DNA from: Propionispora vibrioides
GTDB taxonomy: Bacteria > Bacillota > Negativicutes > Propionisporales > Propionisporaceae
Direction of reading: 5' to 3'
DNA length: 64,000 nt
Assembly (NCBI RefSeq): GCF_900110485.1
Contig: NZ_FODY01000005.1
Location: 139,093-203,092, forward strand
How positions within the stretch are numbered: position 1 is the stretch's first letter; the number at the start of each line of letters is the position of its first letter. Shown piece by piece: positions 1-8,937 of this stretch. Made by a program: the position numbers and the translations under genes. The notes under the pieces were generated by a model. The model had not been told where the DNA came from and did not search any database. It saw only the letters and a program-made list of their open reading frames with translations.

Positions 1-189
1 CAGCGAATACAGCGTCTCGCCGCGGCGAAAGCTAATCAGCTTTTTGCCAAAACCAAGAGCAAATTCGTCAACCCGCATGCCAACCCATTTGGCCGTCATA
101 AAATGTCCCAGTTCGTGTACGAAAATCAATACACCGAAAACGAAAATACTAGCTATAACGGTTGTAAACAATAAAATTCCCCCTATCAT
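1..189 (-). CDS. rseP: RIP-type site-2 zinc metalloprotease RseP/RasP, N-terminal part only
   Basis: Sixty-three codons are visible before the gene leaves the window. The N-terminus is a hydrophobic segment (residues 3-24) running straight into the zinc motif HELGH at residues 25-29, the hallmark of S2P intramembrane proteases that clip membrane-bound anti-sigma factors and leftover signal peptides. The conserved run after it (GFGKKL, then RRGETLYSL) also fits. The ATG at 189 has no strong Shine-Dalgarno sequence, only AAGGGG about 20 nt upstream. It follows cdsA by 33 nt, so it is probably the last gene of the uppS-cdsA-rseP group. The PDZ domain and second catalytic motif lie outside the window. 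Confidence 0.93.
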   Translation of the reverse strand, partial: MIGGILLFTTVIASIFVFGVLIFVHELGHFMTAKWVGMRVDEFALGFGKKLISFRRGETLYSL

Positions 190-222
190 CTCAATTGTTA
201 TTGGGGTACCCCTTGTTAACCT

Positions 223-1050
223 TCAGATCAGGAAAAGTTGTATATAATAATATACGAGAGGAGCCGTAAACATTATACTATCAAACCGGTCCAACACACC
301 GCCATGTCCCGGCAACAGACTGCCCGAATCCTTTACACCGCAAAAACGTTTGAACGCCGATTCAGCCAGGTCACCGACAGGCGCCGCCACGCCCACCAGA
401 CAACCGATCAGAGCAGTATGCAGCACGGGAATACCAAATACCAGACTGCCGATCCCCGCCAAGGCAGCTACGCTGCCGACCAGCCCGCCAAGCGCTCCTT
501 CTACTGTTTTTCCGGGGCTGATGGCTGGGCACAATTTTTGTTTTCCCCAGCGCGATCCCACTAAAAAAGCGGCCGTATCATTGGCCCAGGTTCCGATAAA
601 GGGCAACCATAGATAAACAATGCCCGCCGACAACGATCCCCACAGGGTGGGATACGGATGAGTCAACTGCAGCGAACGCAATAAAATTAAATAGGAAAAC
701 GCCAGACCGATGTAACCAATGCCAAATATGCTGTATACCGCTTCCTGTACGGAAAAATTCTTATGACCAATAACCATTTTACCCAATAGCAACAAAATAG
801 TTATAAACAGCACTCCCATCGTTTCATCCGGATTGCCCAGCCAAGCGCACCCTAATAAGAGTAGTATGCCGAAAAATCCCGGATAATAGGCAAGTTTTGT
901 TTTCTTGACGCGCAGCATGGTACAAAATTCATGCCAGCTTGCTACTGCTAACAGGGCAATAGTCGCGAAAAACAGCCACTGTCCATACTGAATGATATAG
1001 ATGGTGGCCGGTATGCCGATAATTGCTGTTAAAACCCGTTTACTGAACAT
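223..1050 (-). CDS. cdsA: Phosphatidate cytidylyltransferase (CDP-diacylglycerol synthase)
   Basis: This 275-residue polytopic membrane enzyme condenses CTP and phosphatidate to CDP-diacylglycerol, the precursor of all phospholipids. The C-terminus carries the family signature: SAFKRF, then KDSGSLLPGHGG and LDRFDS, which holds the metal- and CTP-binding acidic residues. About eight hydrophobic segments are visible. I chose the ATG at 1050 because AGGTGG precedes it closely and the protein then begins MFSKRVLTAIIGIP, as the family usually does; a GTG at 1083 lacks a comparable site. It lies 36 nt after uppS. dxr, which normally follows, is missing. Confidence 0.95.
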   Translation of the reverse strand: MFSKRVLTAIIGIPATIYIIQYGQWLFFATIALLAVASWHEFCTMLRVKKTKLAYYPGFFGILLLLGCAWLGNPDETMGVLFITILLLLGKMVIGHKNFSVQEAVYSIFGIGYIGLAFSYLILLRSLQLTHPYPTLWGSLSAGIVYLWLPFIGTWANDTAAFLVGSRWGKQKLCPAISPGKTVEGALGGLVGSVAALAGIGSLVFGIPVLHTALIGCLVGVAAPVGDLAESAFKRFCGVKDSGSLLPGHGGVLDRFDSIMFTAPLVYYYIQLFLI

Positions 1051-1086
1051 AATCCACCTACTTTTTCCTGTCTGTATCCTCACGCC

Positions 1087-1866
1087 CTATGTCTTTCTCA
1101 GGCCGCCAAACCGCCGCTCCCGCTGTTGATAGTCCTGAAGTGCCTGAATAAATTGCTCCGGTCCAAAATCCGGCCAATTCATGCCGGTCAGCCAGATTTC
1201 CGTATAGGCCAATTGCCATAATAAGAAATTGCTGATACGGCAGTCACCGCCAGGTCTAATGAGTAAATCAGGGTCAGGCAGATCGGCTGTATATAAATAT
1301 TTTTTTATCAGGCTTTCATCAATGTCCGCCGGCGTACAGTTGCCGTTCTGCACTTTTTCGGCAATTATTTGAACAGCCCGCACCAATTCGGCCCGTCCGC
1401 CATAATTGACGGCCAAATTCAAAATAAGTCCCGGATTGTGTCTGGTACGGTCCTGCGCTTTTTCCATTTTATGTTGCAAGGCTGGCGCTAATTCGTCCAG
1501 CTTGCCGATAAACCGAATTTGCACCCTTTTATTATGCAATTCATTAATTTCGCTATCAAGAAAGTCGGAAAATAATTTCATTAGAAAATCAACTTCTTCC
1601 ACCGGCCTTTTCCAGTTTTCCGTGGAAAACGCATAGGTGGTAAGTACCTTTAACCCTATATCGGAAGCTACCGTAACAATTTTGCGCAGTGCTTCCACAC
1701 CCGCACTGTGCCCGTAAGTACGGGGCATCCCCTTTTTTTGGGCCCATCGCCCGTTTCCATCCATAATCACAGCAACATGTTCAGGCAGATTGTCCTTATC
1801 CAGCTTGTCATATAAATCCTGTCCAGTTACCTGTACTTGCTGTTTTCCAAACCACTTTTTCCACAC
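1087..1866 (-). CDS. uppS: Isoprenyl transferase (undecaprenyl diphosphate synthase family)
   Basis: A 259-residue cis-prenyltransferase that makes the C55 lipid carrier for peptidoglycan and other wall polymers. The catalytic Asp is D36 in VIMDGNGRWA, and the downstream diphosphate-binding region reads LLIRPGGDCRISNFLLWQ. The usual RTSGE in that last motif is RPGGD here, but the arginines and serine known to contact substrate remain. The GTG at 1866 is preferred because GGAGG sits 8 nt ahead; the TTG at 1881 would start at the Shine-Dalgarno itself. It heads the uppS-cdsA-rseP set, separated from the ferredoxin gene by a hairpin. Confidence 0.94.
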   Translation of the reverse strand: MWKKWFGKQQVQVTGQDLYDKLDKDNLPEHVAVIMDGNGRWAQKKGMPRTYGHSAGVEALRKIVTVASDIGLKVLTTYAFSTENWKRPVEEVDFLMKLFSDFLDSEINELHNKRVQIRFIGKLDELAPALQHKMEKAQDRTRHNPGLILNLAVNYGGRAELVRAVQIIAEKVQNGNCTPADIDESLIKKYLYTADLPDPDLLIRPGGDCRISNFLLWQLAYTEIWLTGMNWPDFGPEQFIQALQDYQQRERRFGGLRKT

Positions 1867-1898
1867 AAAAGTGACCTCCAAATAAATGCATATGAAAC

Positions 1899-1921
1899 AT
1901 AAACCCCCTCACAAGAGGGGG
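1899..1921 (-). terminator. Hairpin after the ferredoxin gene
   Basis: A 7-bp G/C stem (CCCCCTC / GAGGGGG, 1904-1910 with 1915-1921) and 4-nt loop lie just past the ferredoxin stop. On the minus strand it is followed by TTTATGTTT, so it could be a leaky rho-independent terminator that lowers expression into uppS. Confidence 0.6.
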
Positions 1922-1927
1922 CTCCAA

Positions 1928-2095
1928 TTAGGGGGCTACGATAGCACCAACCGGACAAACCGCCGCACAGGCGCCGCACTCTACGCATTCATCGGAAATA
2001 ACATATATCGGGTTGCCTTCCGCGATAGCACCCACCGGGCATGTACCGGCGCAAGAACCGCAGGCAATACATTCATCTTGAATTTTATAAGCCAT
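1928..2095 (-). CDS. 2[4Fe-4S] ferredoxin
   Basis: A 55-residue bacterial-type ferredoxin with two complete cluster motifs, CIACGSCAGTCP and CVECGACAAVCP, each giving the three closely spaced Cys plus the Cys-Pro that completes the other cluster. It is a low-potential electron carrier of the cytoplasm, typical of anaerobes. The ATG at 2095 has a near-perfect AAGGAGGTG 8 nt upstream. It starts 2 nt after a small uncharacterised gene, so the two are probably translationally coupled and co-transcribed with frr. No partner oxidoreductase is adjacent, so its redox partner cannot be read from context. Confidence 0.95.
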   Translation of the reverse strand: MAYKIQDECIACGSCAGTCPVGAIAEGNPIYVISDECVECGACAAVCPVGAIVAP

Positions 2096-2096
2096 A

Positions 2097-2297
2097 TTAC
2101 TGCACCTCCTTTTCCATTTTCGCAGCAACGACTAAAGAATAACTTCCATCTTCTTTTTCCCGTTGACGCACCACATAAAGCGGCCCCGGGCCGGCTCCGG
2201 TTTTTTTCACCGGGCTGGTTGTCACGACTTCAAAGGCAAACTGTTTTTCCCGCAAAGCCAGGGCTGCCGCTTCTAAAGACCATCCTACATAATACAC
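2097..2297 (-). CDS. Small conserved-looking protein of unknown function
   Basis: A 66-residue soluble protein packed between frr (stop 4 nt upstream) and the ferredoxin gene (start 2 nt downstream). I do not recognise a family. It opens with a short amphipathic stretch (GWSLEAAALALREKQ), then a Gly/Pro turn (GAGPGPLYVVRQ) and a basic-acidic C-terminus. The start is a GTG just past the frr stop, with GGAAGTG as a weak ribosome site, suggesting translational coupling. The tight packing and regular codon use argue that it is real. Its position hints at, but does not prove, a link to ferredoxin expression or assembly. Confidence 0.7.
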   Translation of the reverse strand: MYYVGWSLEAAALALREKQFAFEVVTTSPVKKTGAGPGPLYVVRQREKEDGSYSLVVAAKMEKEVQ

Positions 2298-2300
2298 GGC

Positions 2301-2857
2301 TTACACTTCCATAATTTCTTTTTCTTTTGACCCCATAACCTGATCAATTTCTTTTATGTATTTATCCGTTAATTTCTGCATATCTTCCTGCGCCTTTTTG
2401 GTTTCATCTTCCGATGCAGATTTTTCTTTTTCGATCTTCTTAATACCGTCATTGGCGTCACGTCGGATATTGCGCACAGCTACCCGCGCATCCTCCGCTT
2501 TTTTGTGGACCATTTTCACCAGTTCAGTACGGCGCTGCTGCGTAAGCTGCGGAATATTCAACCGGATAACAGACCCGTCGCTGTTTGGCGTAAGGCCTAA
2601 ATCAGATTTCAATATAGCTTTTTCAATTGGACCAAGCATTGATTTTTCCCAGGGCTGCAACGTAATCAGCCGCGGCTCAGGCACAGAAACATTGGCTACC
2701 TGATTGACCGGTGTCGGCGTACCGTAGTAATCGACCAGCACTTTGTCCAGCAGTGCCGGCGTAGCTCTGCCGGCTCGCAGGGAAGCCAAATCCTTACGCA
2801 AGGCTTCCAGAGCTTTTTTCATTTTTTCTTCATGGGTAGTATAAATTTCTTTTAACA

Positions 2858-2858
<1 letters not shown>
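2301..2858 (-). CDS. frr: Ribosome recycling factor
   Basis: At 185 residues it has the standard RRF length. It works with EF-G to split post-termination ribosomes. Recognisable family stretches are [20 protein letters not shown] near residues 27-46, the [17 protein letters not shown] block and the charged helical C-terminus. Its ATG overlaps the pyrH stop codon by one base (TAATG), so it is likely translated by coupling with pyrH, the same pair arrangement as in most Firmicutes. Confidence 0.97.
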
Positions 2859-3583
<725 letters not shown>

Positions 3584-3660
3584 TTATGTTCACCCAACTC
3601 TCATGAATTAAATACATTCTACGAAATCCACAGTAATACCTTTTTATAGAAAAAGTACTT

Positions 3661-3693
3661 TCAAAAAAAGAGAACACAAACCGTGTTCTCTTA
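3661..3693 (-). terminator. Rho-independent terminator of the rpsB-tsf operon
   Basis: A 10-bp stem, AAGAGAACAC with GTGTTCTCTT (3668-3677 and 3683-3692), loop of 5 nt, followed on the minus strand by seven Ts. The stem begins inside the tsf stop codon. Confidence 0.9.
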
Positions 3694-4338
3694 TTTTTTT
3701 ACAGCCGCCATAACTTCATTGGCAAAATCATTCGCTTTTTTCTCGATACCTTCACCAAGTTGGTATCTGGTAAATCTTCTGATGGAAATATTTTCACCAA
3801 TTTTAGAAATGCTTTCGGTCACCAATTGAGAAATTGTTTTGTCCGGATCTTTGATGAACGGTTGTTCCATCAAACATACTTCCTTATAAAACTTCTCAAC
3901 ACGGCCGACAATCATTTTTTCAACAATATTAGCCGGTTTTCCTTCATTTAATGCCTGAGCCCGCAGCACTTCTTTTTCGTGCTCAATGATTTCAGCCGGC
4001 ACTTCTTCCCGTCTTACATAGCTGGGATTCGCGGCAGCAATTTGCATGCCGATATCTTTGGCCAACGCTTTAAATCCTTCGGTTTTTGCCACAAAGTCGG
4101 TTTCGCAGTTAACTTCTACCAGTACGCCAATCCGTCCGCCACCGTGTATGTAGGATTCCACCAAACCTTCGGCTGCCACACGGCCCGCCTTTTTGGCCGC
4201 AGCGGCCAGTCCTTTTTCCCGCAGGAAGTCAATGGCTTTATCCATATCCCCCTGGGTTTCGTTGAGCGCCTTTTTGCAATCCATCATGCCTGCGCCTGTA
4301 CGCTCGCGCAGTTCTTTTACCATTCCTGCTGTTATCAC
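3691..4338 (-). CDS. tsf: Translation elongation factor Ts (short form)
   Basis: The nucleotide exchange factor for EF-Tu. At 215 residues it is the compact form lacking one of the two core subdomains present in the roughly 290-residue Bacillus/E. coli proteins. The N-terminal UBA-like module ([19 protein letters not shown]) and the EF-Tu contact TDFVAKTE near residue 80 are intact. Start is a GTG with AGGAGG 7 nt ahead; an in-frame ATG five codons later is less well spaced. It is separated from rpsB by a 229-nt gap filled with a MITE-like element and a hairpin. Confidence 0.96.
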   Translation of the reverse strand: MITAGMVKELRERTGAGMMDCKKALNETQGDMDKAIDFLREKGLAAAAKKAGRVAAEGLVESYIHGGGRIGVLVEVNCETDFVAKTEGFKALAKDIGMQIAAANPSYVRREEVPAEIIEHEKEVLRAQALNEGKPANIVEKMIVGRVEKFYKEVCLMEQPFIKDPDKTISQLVTESISKIGENISIRRFTRYQLGEGIEKKANDFANEVMAAVKK

Positions 4339-4361
4339 GTAAAATCCTCCTGTCTACTAGT

Positions 4362-4398
4362 AAAGGTAAGGGTCATAACCATACCGCCCCTTACCTTT
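4362..4398 (-). other. Hairpin between rpsB and tsf
   Basis: An 11-bp stem (AAAGGTAAGGG / CCCTTACCTTT) with a 15-nt loop sits directly between the repeat element at 4398-4559 and the tsf ribosome site. There is no T-run on the minus strand, so it is more likely an mRNA processing or attenuation structure than a terminator. Confidence 0.55.
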
Positions 4399-4559
4399 AG
4401 TGCCGTGCATCACTTACATATTTGGACAAGTTCACAGCCTTTTTCCGCCCTGTTTCGTTGTCGTCGCCTCACATATTTCCGATATGCGCGGCTCCTCCGC
4501 CTCGCAGGACGAAAAAATTCTTGCGAACTTGTCTCAACCGTAAGTAATACACGGCACTA
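4398..4559. repeat. MITE-like long inverted repeat, copy R1
   Basis: The ends TAGTGCCGTG and CACGGCACTA are inverted copies, and similarity continues for about 40 bp inwards (ACTTAC, ACAAGTTC, CTTTTTCCG). Both outer ends are TA, as expected of a target duplication by a Tc1/IS630-type element. The core shares CGTTGTCGTCG and ACGAAAAAATTC with copies R4 and R6. It encodes no protein. Confidence 0.75.
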
Positions 4560-4567
4560 TGTTAAAA

Positions 4568-5278
4568 TTACTCAGCTGCAGCTTCAGCTGTCTGCTCGCC
4601 TTGACGACCTTCCAATATGGCATCAGCGATTTTGCCGGTTAAAAGTTTAACAGCTCTAATCGCGTCATCATTACCAGGAATCACATAATCTACTTCGTCG
4701 GGGTCGCAGTTGGTATCTACGATCGCTACGATAGGAATCCCCAGTTTTTTCGCTTCCGCAACGGCAATACGCTCTTTGCGGGGATCAATGATAAATAAAG
4801 CGCCGGGAAGTTTCTTCATGTTCTTGATACCACCAAGGAATTTTTGAAGTCTTTCCATTTCATGACGAAGAGCAATGACTTCCTTCTTCGGCAATACATC
4901 AAACACATTGTTGGCTTCCATATCTTCCAATTCTTTTAAACGGTTAATCCGTTTTTGAATGGTTTGGAAGTTAGTCAACATGCCTCCCAGCCATCTTTCA
5001 TTAACATAATACATATCGCACTTGCTGGCTTCTTCCTTGACAGCCTCCTGTGCTTGTTTTTTGGTGCCCACCATCAGAATGGTTTGACCCTGTTCAGCGA
5101 TTTCACGTACGAAATTATACGCGTCCTCTACCTTTTTAACGGTTTTCTGCAAATCGATAATGTAGATACCGTTACGCTCCGTGAAAATGTACGGAGCCAT
5201 CTTGGGGTTCCATCTTCTGGTTTGGTGTCCAAAGTGTACACCTGCTTCTAAAAGCTGTTTCATTGAAATTACTGACAT
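4568..5278 (-). CDS. rpsB: 30S ribosomal protein S2
   Basis: A 236-residue primary sequence typical of S2, opening [20 protein letters not shown] and containing [17 protein letters not shown] and [14 protein letters not shown]. The ATG at 5278 has AGGAGGTGG upstream and is 24 nt ahead of the first conserved block, so I rejected a longer version. It is the first gene of rpsB-tsf, with a clear vegetative promoter about 120 bp upstream and a structured leader in between, consistent with the autoregulation known for rpsB in bacteria. Confidence 0.97.
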   Translation of the reverse strand: MSVISMKQLLEAGVHFGHQTRRWNPKMAPYIFTERNGIYIIDLQKTVKKVEDAYNFVREIAEQGQTILMVGTKKQAQEAVKEEASKCDMYYVNERWLGGMLTNFQTIQKRINRLKELEDMEANNVFDVLPKKEVIALRHEMERLQKFLGGIKNMKKLPGALFIIDPRKERIAVAEAKKLGIPIVAIVDTNCDPDEVDYVIPGNDDAIRAVKLLTGKIADAILEGRQGEQTAEAAAE

Positions 5279-5306
5279 AACATGCCACCTCCTGTTAATT
5301 TTCCGC

Positions 5307-5373
5307 CGCATTTCGCATCTTTTGTTTTCACCATTGATAGAGCATTAATGGCACAGTACAAAATTGAAATGCG
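5307..5373 (-). promoter_or_regulatory. Candidate rpsB leader structure
   Basis: In the untranslated leader, CGCATTTC (5366-5373 read on the minus strand) can pair perfectly with GAAATGCG (5307-5314), closing a loop of about 50 nt that ends 20 nt before the ribosome site. Position and size fit an S2 autoregulatory site, but I cannot match it to a known rpsB leader class. Confidence 0.4.
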
Positions 5374-5395
5374 TGTGTGATTTACACCAAAAATT

Positions 5396-5424
5396 AGTAT
5401 ACCATAACTCTTTAGGCAGAACAA
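5396..5424 (-). promoter_or_regulatory. Sigma-A promoter of rpsB-tsf
   Basis: TTGTTC, 17-nt spacer, TATACT on the minus strand: 4/6 and 5/6 matches with ideal spacing, in the only gap between the flagellar cluster and rpsB. Confidence 0.8.
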
Positions 5425-5465
5425 GTATCATTCTAGATTTTTCATGTATATTATGCAAAAAAACC

Positions 5466-6008
5466 TCACTTCTTATTCAGTTGCAACACCAGCATGATTT
5501 CACCTTTGCCCATGCCCACTGCTTTGGCTATCTCGGTAACATTAAAGCCTTGTTCGGCCATGGCGACAATAACTTTGTGCTTATCCTGCGGAATAGGTCT
5601 CCCCTTGGATTCCATCGCCGGAGCCTCCGGCCGGGGTTGTTCCTCCTGTCTGTCTTTCGCCGGCTGAAGGCTGTTTTGCTGATACAATGAGGCGGCCCTT
5701 GCCGGCGGCATAAAGGATATCTCAGGAACCGGAGAGTCACCCTTTTCGTCCTGGACATCCCTCGCCACTTTGCTTTCCAGCAGTTCAATCTTTTGATCGG
5801 CTTCCTTCAACAAGGCCTCCAAATAGGCGATTTTTTCCTCCAACCGCCAGATTACGTTATCGGCCGTCCGTTCCAACCGCTCCTGCAGTTCATTGGCCGG
5901 GGTCTGGGCCTCCACGGAAAACAACCGCATAACCAAATCTCTTTTATAAAAAATAAAAAATACAAAAAAAAGAAGTACTGCTATTGTAACCATCGTACTT
6001 CCGGACAT
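5466..6008 (-). CDS. DUF6115-type membrane-anchored protein with C-terminal helix-turn-helix-like segment
   Basis: A 180-residue protein: one transmembrane segment (about residues 4-21), a charged coiled coil (ELQERLERTADNV, then LEEKIAYLEALLKEADQKI), a Pro/Glu-rich linker, and a C-terminal block NVTEIAKAVGMGKGEI that resembles the recognition helices of small HTH domains. I recall this arrangement as DUF6115, found at the end of flagellar clusters in Clostridia-like bacteria, in the place SwrB (YlxL) takes in Bacillus. Function is unknown; an assembly or regulatory role at the export gate is only suggested by position. The ATG at 6008 has AGAGGTGG ahead. Confidence 0.75.
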   Translation of the reverse strand: MSGSTMVTIAVLLFFVFFIFYKRDLVMRLFSVEAQTPANELQERLERTADNVIWRLEEKIAYLEALLKEADQKIELLESKVARDVQDEKGDSPVPEISFMPPARAASLYQQNSLQPAKDRQEEQPRPEAPAMESKGRPIPQDKHKVIVAMAEQGFNVTEIAKAVGMGKGEIMLVLQLNKK

Positions 6009-6062
6009 AAAACCACCTCTAATCACTGTAAACTTCGCCCTGCCATGTCTTGCATACTTTTA

Positions 6063-6386
6063 TCAGGTTTTTATATCAATCGTATGCCCCCGCACGGGAT
6101 CATCGGCAAGCAGCTCATCGTCTTCCGGTTGGCCGCTCCCGGGCGCGCCGCCACGGGAAGAGTGCCCGCCGCTTGGCTGTTTTTGCCCTCCCCGCTCACT
6201 AACTCTGCCGCCTTCGCTTTTCGGTGTATGTTGAATTTGCTGTTGCCGAGCAGTAGATAGTTTCTGCCATTCCGCTGCCGATTGTTCCGATGCAACCACA
6301 TTTTGCTGATTGATGTTGTTCTGATTTTTGGCAACTTCCGTCGTGCGCGGAATCAGTACTTGCAGGTCCATAGGCCGTATGTTCAC
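6063..6386 (-). CDS. Small low-complexity protein of the flagellar cluster, function unknown
   Basis: A 107-residue hydrophilic protein with a neat N-terminus (VNIRPMDLQVLIPRTTEVAK) and a disordered Gln/Ser/Gly/Pro-rich remainder ending in VRGHTIDIKT. The GTG at 6386 is chosen because GAGGTGGGG lies just upstream; an in-frame GTG at 6395 would sit on that site. It falls between fapA and the DUF6115 gene. The conserved-looking first 20 residues and last ten could be short binding motifs, but I do not recognise a family. Confidence 0.65.
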   Translation of the reverse strand: MNIRPMDLQVLIPRTTEVAKNQNNINQQNVVASEQSAAEWQKLSTARQQQIQHTPKSEGGRVSERGGQKQPSGGHSSRGGAPGSGQPEDDELLADDPVRGHTIDIKT

Positions 6387-6421
6387 GTTCCCCACCTCAC
6401 AAGCTAATACTTAATACTTTG

Positions 6422-6519
6422 TCAGCCTTAAAAGGTAGGATCATGGCGAGGTTATTTTTCGCAACTCAAGGGGGAAAGATGCGGAAAATAAAAGCCAATA
6501 TTCACTGGATTAAGGCTGA
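6422..6519. repeat. Inverted repeat in the fapA downstream gap
   Basis: TCAGCCTTAA (6422-6431) and TTAAGGCTGA (6510-6519) are perfect 10-bp inverted copies 78 bp apart in an otherwise empty 144-bp gap. No T-run follows, so this is a possible degenerate repeat element or long hairpin rather than a terminator. Confidence 0.4.
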
Positions 6520-6530
6520 TAAGATGCTAT

Positions 6531-8129
6531 TTATTTGAAAGTTCCGACTCTTATCTCACCGTCTTCGGCAAATAAACAGGCAAATTGAACGGTTTCCCTG
6601 ATCGGCTTAATCAAGGTCCCGATAATAACTTTTACACCGGGATAAAGAGTATTGGCCACCTTAATCCGGCCCGCCTTCATTTCTTCCAACGCCGCTTCGA
6701 TTTCCTCCCAGCGTTTGCGCATATTACCAAGCTGCCCTACCAGATGAAATTGAGCTTTGGTCAGCTTCAGCATCATTTCCCGTTTATCCTGTGTCATCGT
6801 ATTCTGGTTCATTGCTTTAAGAATGGTCAGCGCCTTTTGGGTCTGATCCAGACTGACCTCCACCTTGCGGATTTCCGTACGCAAATTCTGGTACTCCTCC
6901 CGCAGAGGCGGATTGACACCAACCTCCAGTTCCGTAGGTACCGCCATATGATTCCCCACATTCTGCGCCCGGATTTCCTCCCCAGCCGAAATGGTTCCAC
7001 CGGTAATCAAACCGCGTTTTCCTTCCACTACAACCTTCTTGCCGGCGCTGACCCGGGAATGTAGAATAGCCTCACTGACCTGTACCTCATTGCCGGCACT
7101 GACCGTCGCATTTTCAATAAACTGAGTAATCAGATTTTCCCGGGCATGAATGTAGCCGCGGCTCATTCCCTGAATACCTCTCTTAATGATAACGTTTTTT
7201 CCTTCCACAATCCCGCCGCTGACCGTACCGGCCACATCTACATTGCCTTCGGCCTTTACGAAAAAACCCGGCTGCACTGAGCCACGAATATTGACGCTGC
7301 CGACGAATTCAATATTGCCTGTCGAAAAATCCACATCCCCTTTTATTTCAATAAGCGGAATGACACTGACCTTTTTATTGACAATCTGTACCTGACCGGC
7401 GATAGAAGCCACCAATTGATTAGGCTCTCCCACTTCCACGTTTTTCCCCATCGGCAGCAGCAAGTCTTTGCCCGGTTTGGCCGGCAACACCTGTCCCAGC
7501 ACGTTAATGCCTTGTTCACCCTGCGTGGCCGGATATTTCTGAGCAAGCAAGTCGCCCGGCTGCACCACAGTAAACAGATTGAGATTTTTAAAATCTACCC
7601 GGCCATCCGCCATTTCCAGCGGACGGCCCTGGCTTTCCGTCGACACAAAATACTGTATATATGCATTATTCCCATGTATTGGCTGCTGACCCCGGGCAAA
7701 AATAATTTCCCGTCCAGGCTGATTAATGGCTGTATGGATAGCATCGGCGTCAACGCCAAAGGTTACCCCGCTTTTAGCGATTTGCTCCATAACTTTATCC
7801 TGCAGCGCCGGTCGCACTGGTCCCTGCACCTCAATCTGCAGGGTAGCCTCCATCTTATCCCGCGAAACCAGCACGCGAATAACCGGTTCAGCCTCAGCCG
7901 GAGCAATCAGGATGCTCTTCCCGGCTGCCTCCCGGATCACTTGTTGAACCAATACCTTGTCACAATGGTTTATTTCACGTTTATTCAACTCTTCAAAAAT
8001 CAATGCTTCATCAACCGGCACACCACCATCGCGAGGCGGGAATACCGTCAAATAGCAACCATCTTCCTGTAAAGATACCTGAAAGTAGCCATCGATCGAA
8101 TTTTCTAGAACATTTACATTCTCAGACAT
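6531..8129 (-). CDS. fapA: FapA family protein (DUF342)
   Basis: A 532-residue protein whose middle (about residues 180-390) is a right-handed parallel beta-helix of short repeats such as VDFSTGNIEFVGSVNIRGSV and VEGKNVIIKRGIQGMSRGYI. This is followed by a coiled-coil region (VEVSLDQTQKALTILKAM) and a short C-terminal beta domain. That is the DUF342/FapA layout, reported as a flagellar assembly or polar-localisation factor in Vibrio and common in Firmicutes flagellar clusters. The N-terminal domain is the less conserved FapA-N part. It follows fliA by 25 nt and is probably co-transcribed. Confidence 0.9.
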   Translation of the reverse strand: MSENVNVLENSIDGYFQVSLQEDGCYLTVFPPRDGGVPVDEALIFEELNKREINHCDKVLVQQVIREAAGKSILIAPAEAEPVIRVLVSRDKMEATLQIEVQGPVRPALQDKVMEQIAKSGVTFGVDADAIHTAINQPGREIIFARGQQPIHGNNAYIQYFVSTESQGRPLEMADGRVDFKNLNLFTVVQPGDLLAQKYPATQGEQGINVLGQVLPAKPGKDLLLPMGKNVEVGEPNQLVASIAGQVQIVNKKVSVIPLIEIKGDVDFSTGNIEFVGSVNIRGSVQPGFFVKAEGNVDVAGTVSGGIVEGKNVIIKRGIQGMSRGYIHARENLITQFIENATVSAGNEVQVSEAILHSRVSAGKKVVVEGKRGLITGGTISAGEEIRAQNVGNHMAVPTELEVGVNPPLREEYQNLRTEIRKVEVSLDQTQKALTILKAMNQNTMTQDKREMMLKLTKAQFHLVGQLGNMRKRWEEIEAALEEMKAGRIKVANTLYPGVKVIIGTLIKPIRETVQFACLFAEDGEIRVGTFK

Positions 8130-8154
8130 AGGACAGCCCCCTATTATTCATGTC

Positions 8155-8913
8155 TCACAGCAAAGAGGCCTTCAGGCGGGAAAGTGCACCGCGCAAACGA
8201 AAAATCGCTTTTGTATGAAGCTGAGAAATTCGGGCCTCAGTTAAATTCATAATGTGACTAATTTCCTTAAGGGTTAACTCTTCATAATAATAAAGGCTAA
8301 CTACCAATTTTTCCTTTTCCGGTAATTTAGCAATACTCTTGGCTAAGGTTTCCTTCACTTCTTCCGCTTCAATATGCTGGGTGGGGTTTAACAATTGGGC
8401 CGGCATAGTCTCAGCCTTAGCAAATTCCTCCAGTGGGATCACCGTTGTGGCATTGAGCTGACTTAGCAAGGTATGCATATCTTCGAGTTTAACACCCAGT
8501 GCCCCGGCCACTTCCGCATCGGAAGCCGATCGCCCCAGACTGGCCTCCAGCTTGGCTACCGTTTGTTCATATTGCCGCGCCTTCTGCCTCACCGTAGCAG
8601 GCACCCAGTCCTGCGCCCGGATAGCGTCCAATATGGCCCCCCGTATCCTGGTAACCGCATAGGTCTCAAACTTGATGCCTCTGGCCAGATCAAACCGTTC
8701 AATCGCATCAAGCAGACCGAAAAAACCGTTACTAATCAAATCATCCCTGTCCACATGAGAAGGCAGGGATATGGCCATCCGTCCGCCAACCACCTTAACC
8801 AGCGGCAAATAGGTTTCGATAATTTTTTCGCGTATATCGGGCTGCCTGTTTTTTTGGTATTCCAGCCACCATGTATTGATTTCCAAATCACCGCTTTGGC
8901 TTTTTTCTCTCAT
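8155..8913 (-). CDS. fliA: Flagellar sigma factor FliA/SigD (sigma-28)
   Basis: A 252-residue FliA/WhiG-type sigma factor with regions 2, 3 and 4: GFFGLLDAIERFDLARGIKF for region 2, RIRGAILDAIRAQDWVP linking to region 3, and LTLKEISHIMNLTEARISQL for region 4. It directs late flagellar and chemotaxis transcription from promoters of the form TAAA-N15-GCCGATAT. Two close matches to that consensus occur in this window at 62.1 and 63.6 kb, upstream of fibre-like genes. No anti-sigma factor flgM is present here. Confidence 0.96.
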   Translation of the reverse strand: MREKSQSGDLEINTWWLEYQKNRQPDIREKIIETYLPLVKVVGGRMAISLPSHVDRDDLISNGFFGLLDAIERFDLARGIKFETYAVTRIRGAILDAIRAQDWVPATVRQKARQYEQTVAKLEASLGRSASDAEVAGALGVKLEDMHTLLSQLNATTVIPLEEFAKAETMPAQLLNPTQHIEAEEVKETLAKSIAKLPEKEKLVVSLYYYEELTLKEISHIMNLTEARISQLHTKAIFRLRGALSRLKASLL

Positions 8914-8937
8914 AACGAGCTACAACCCCCAACTACT

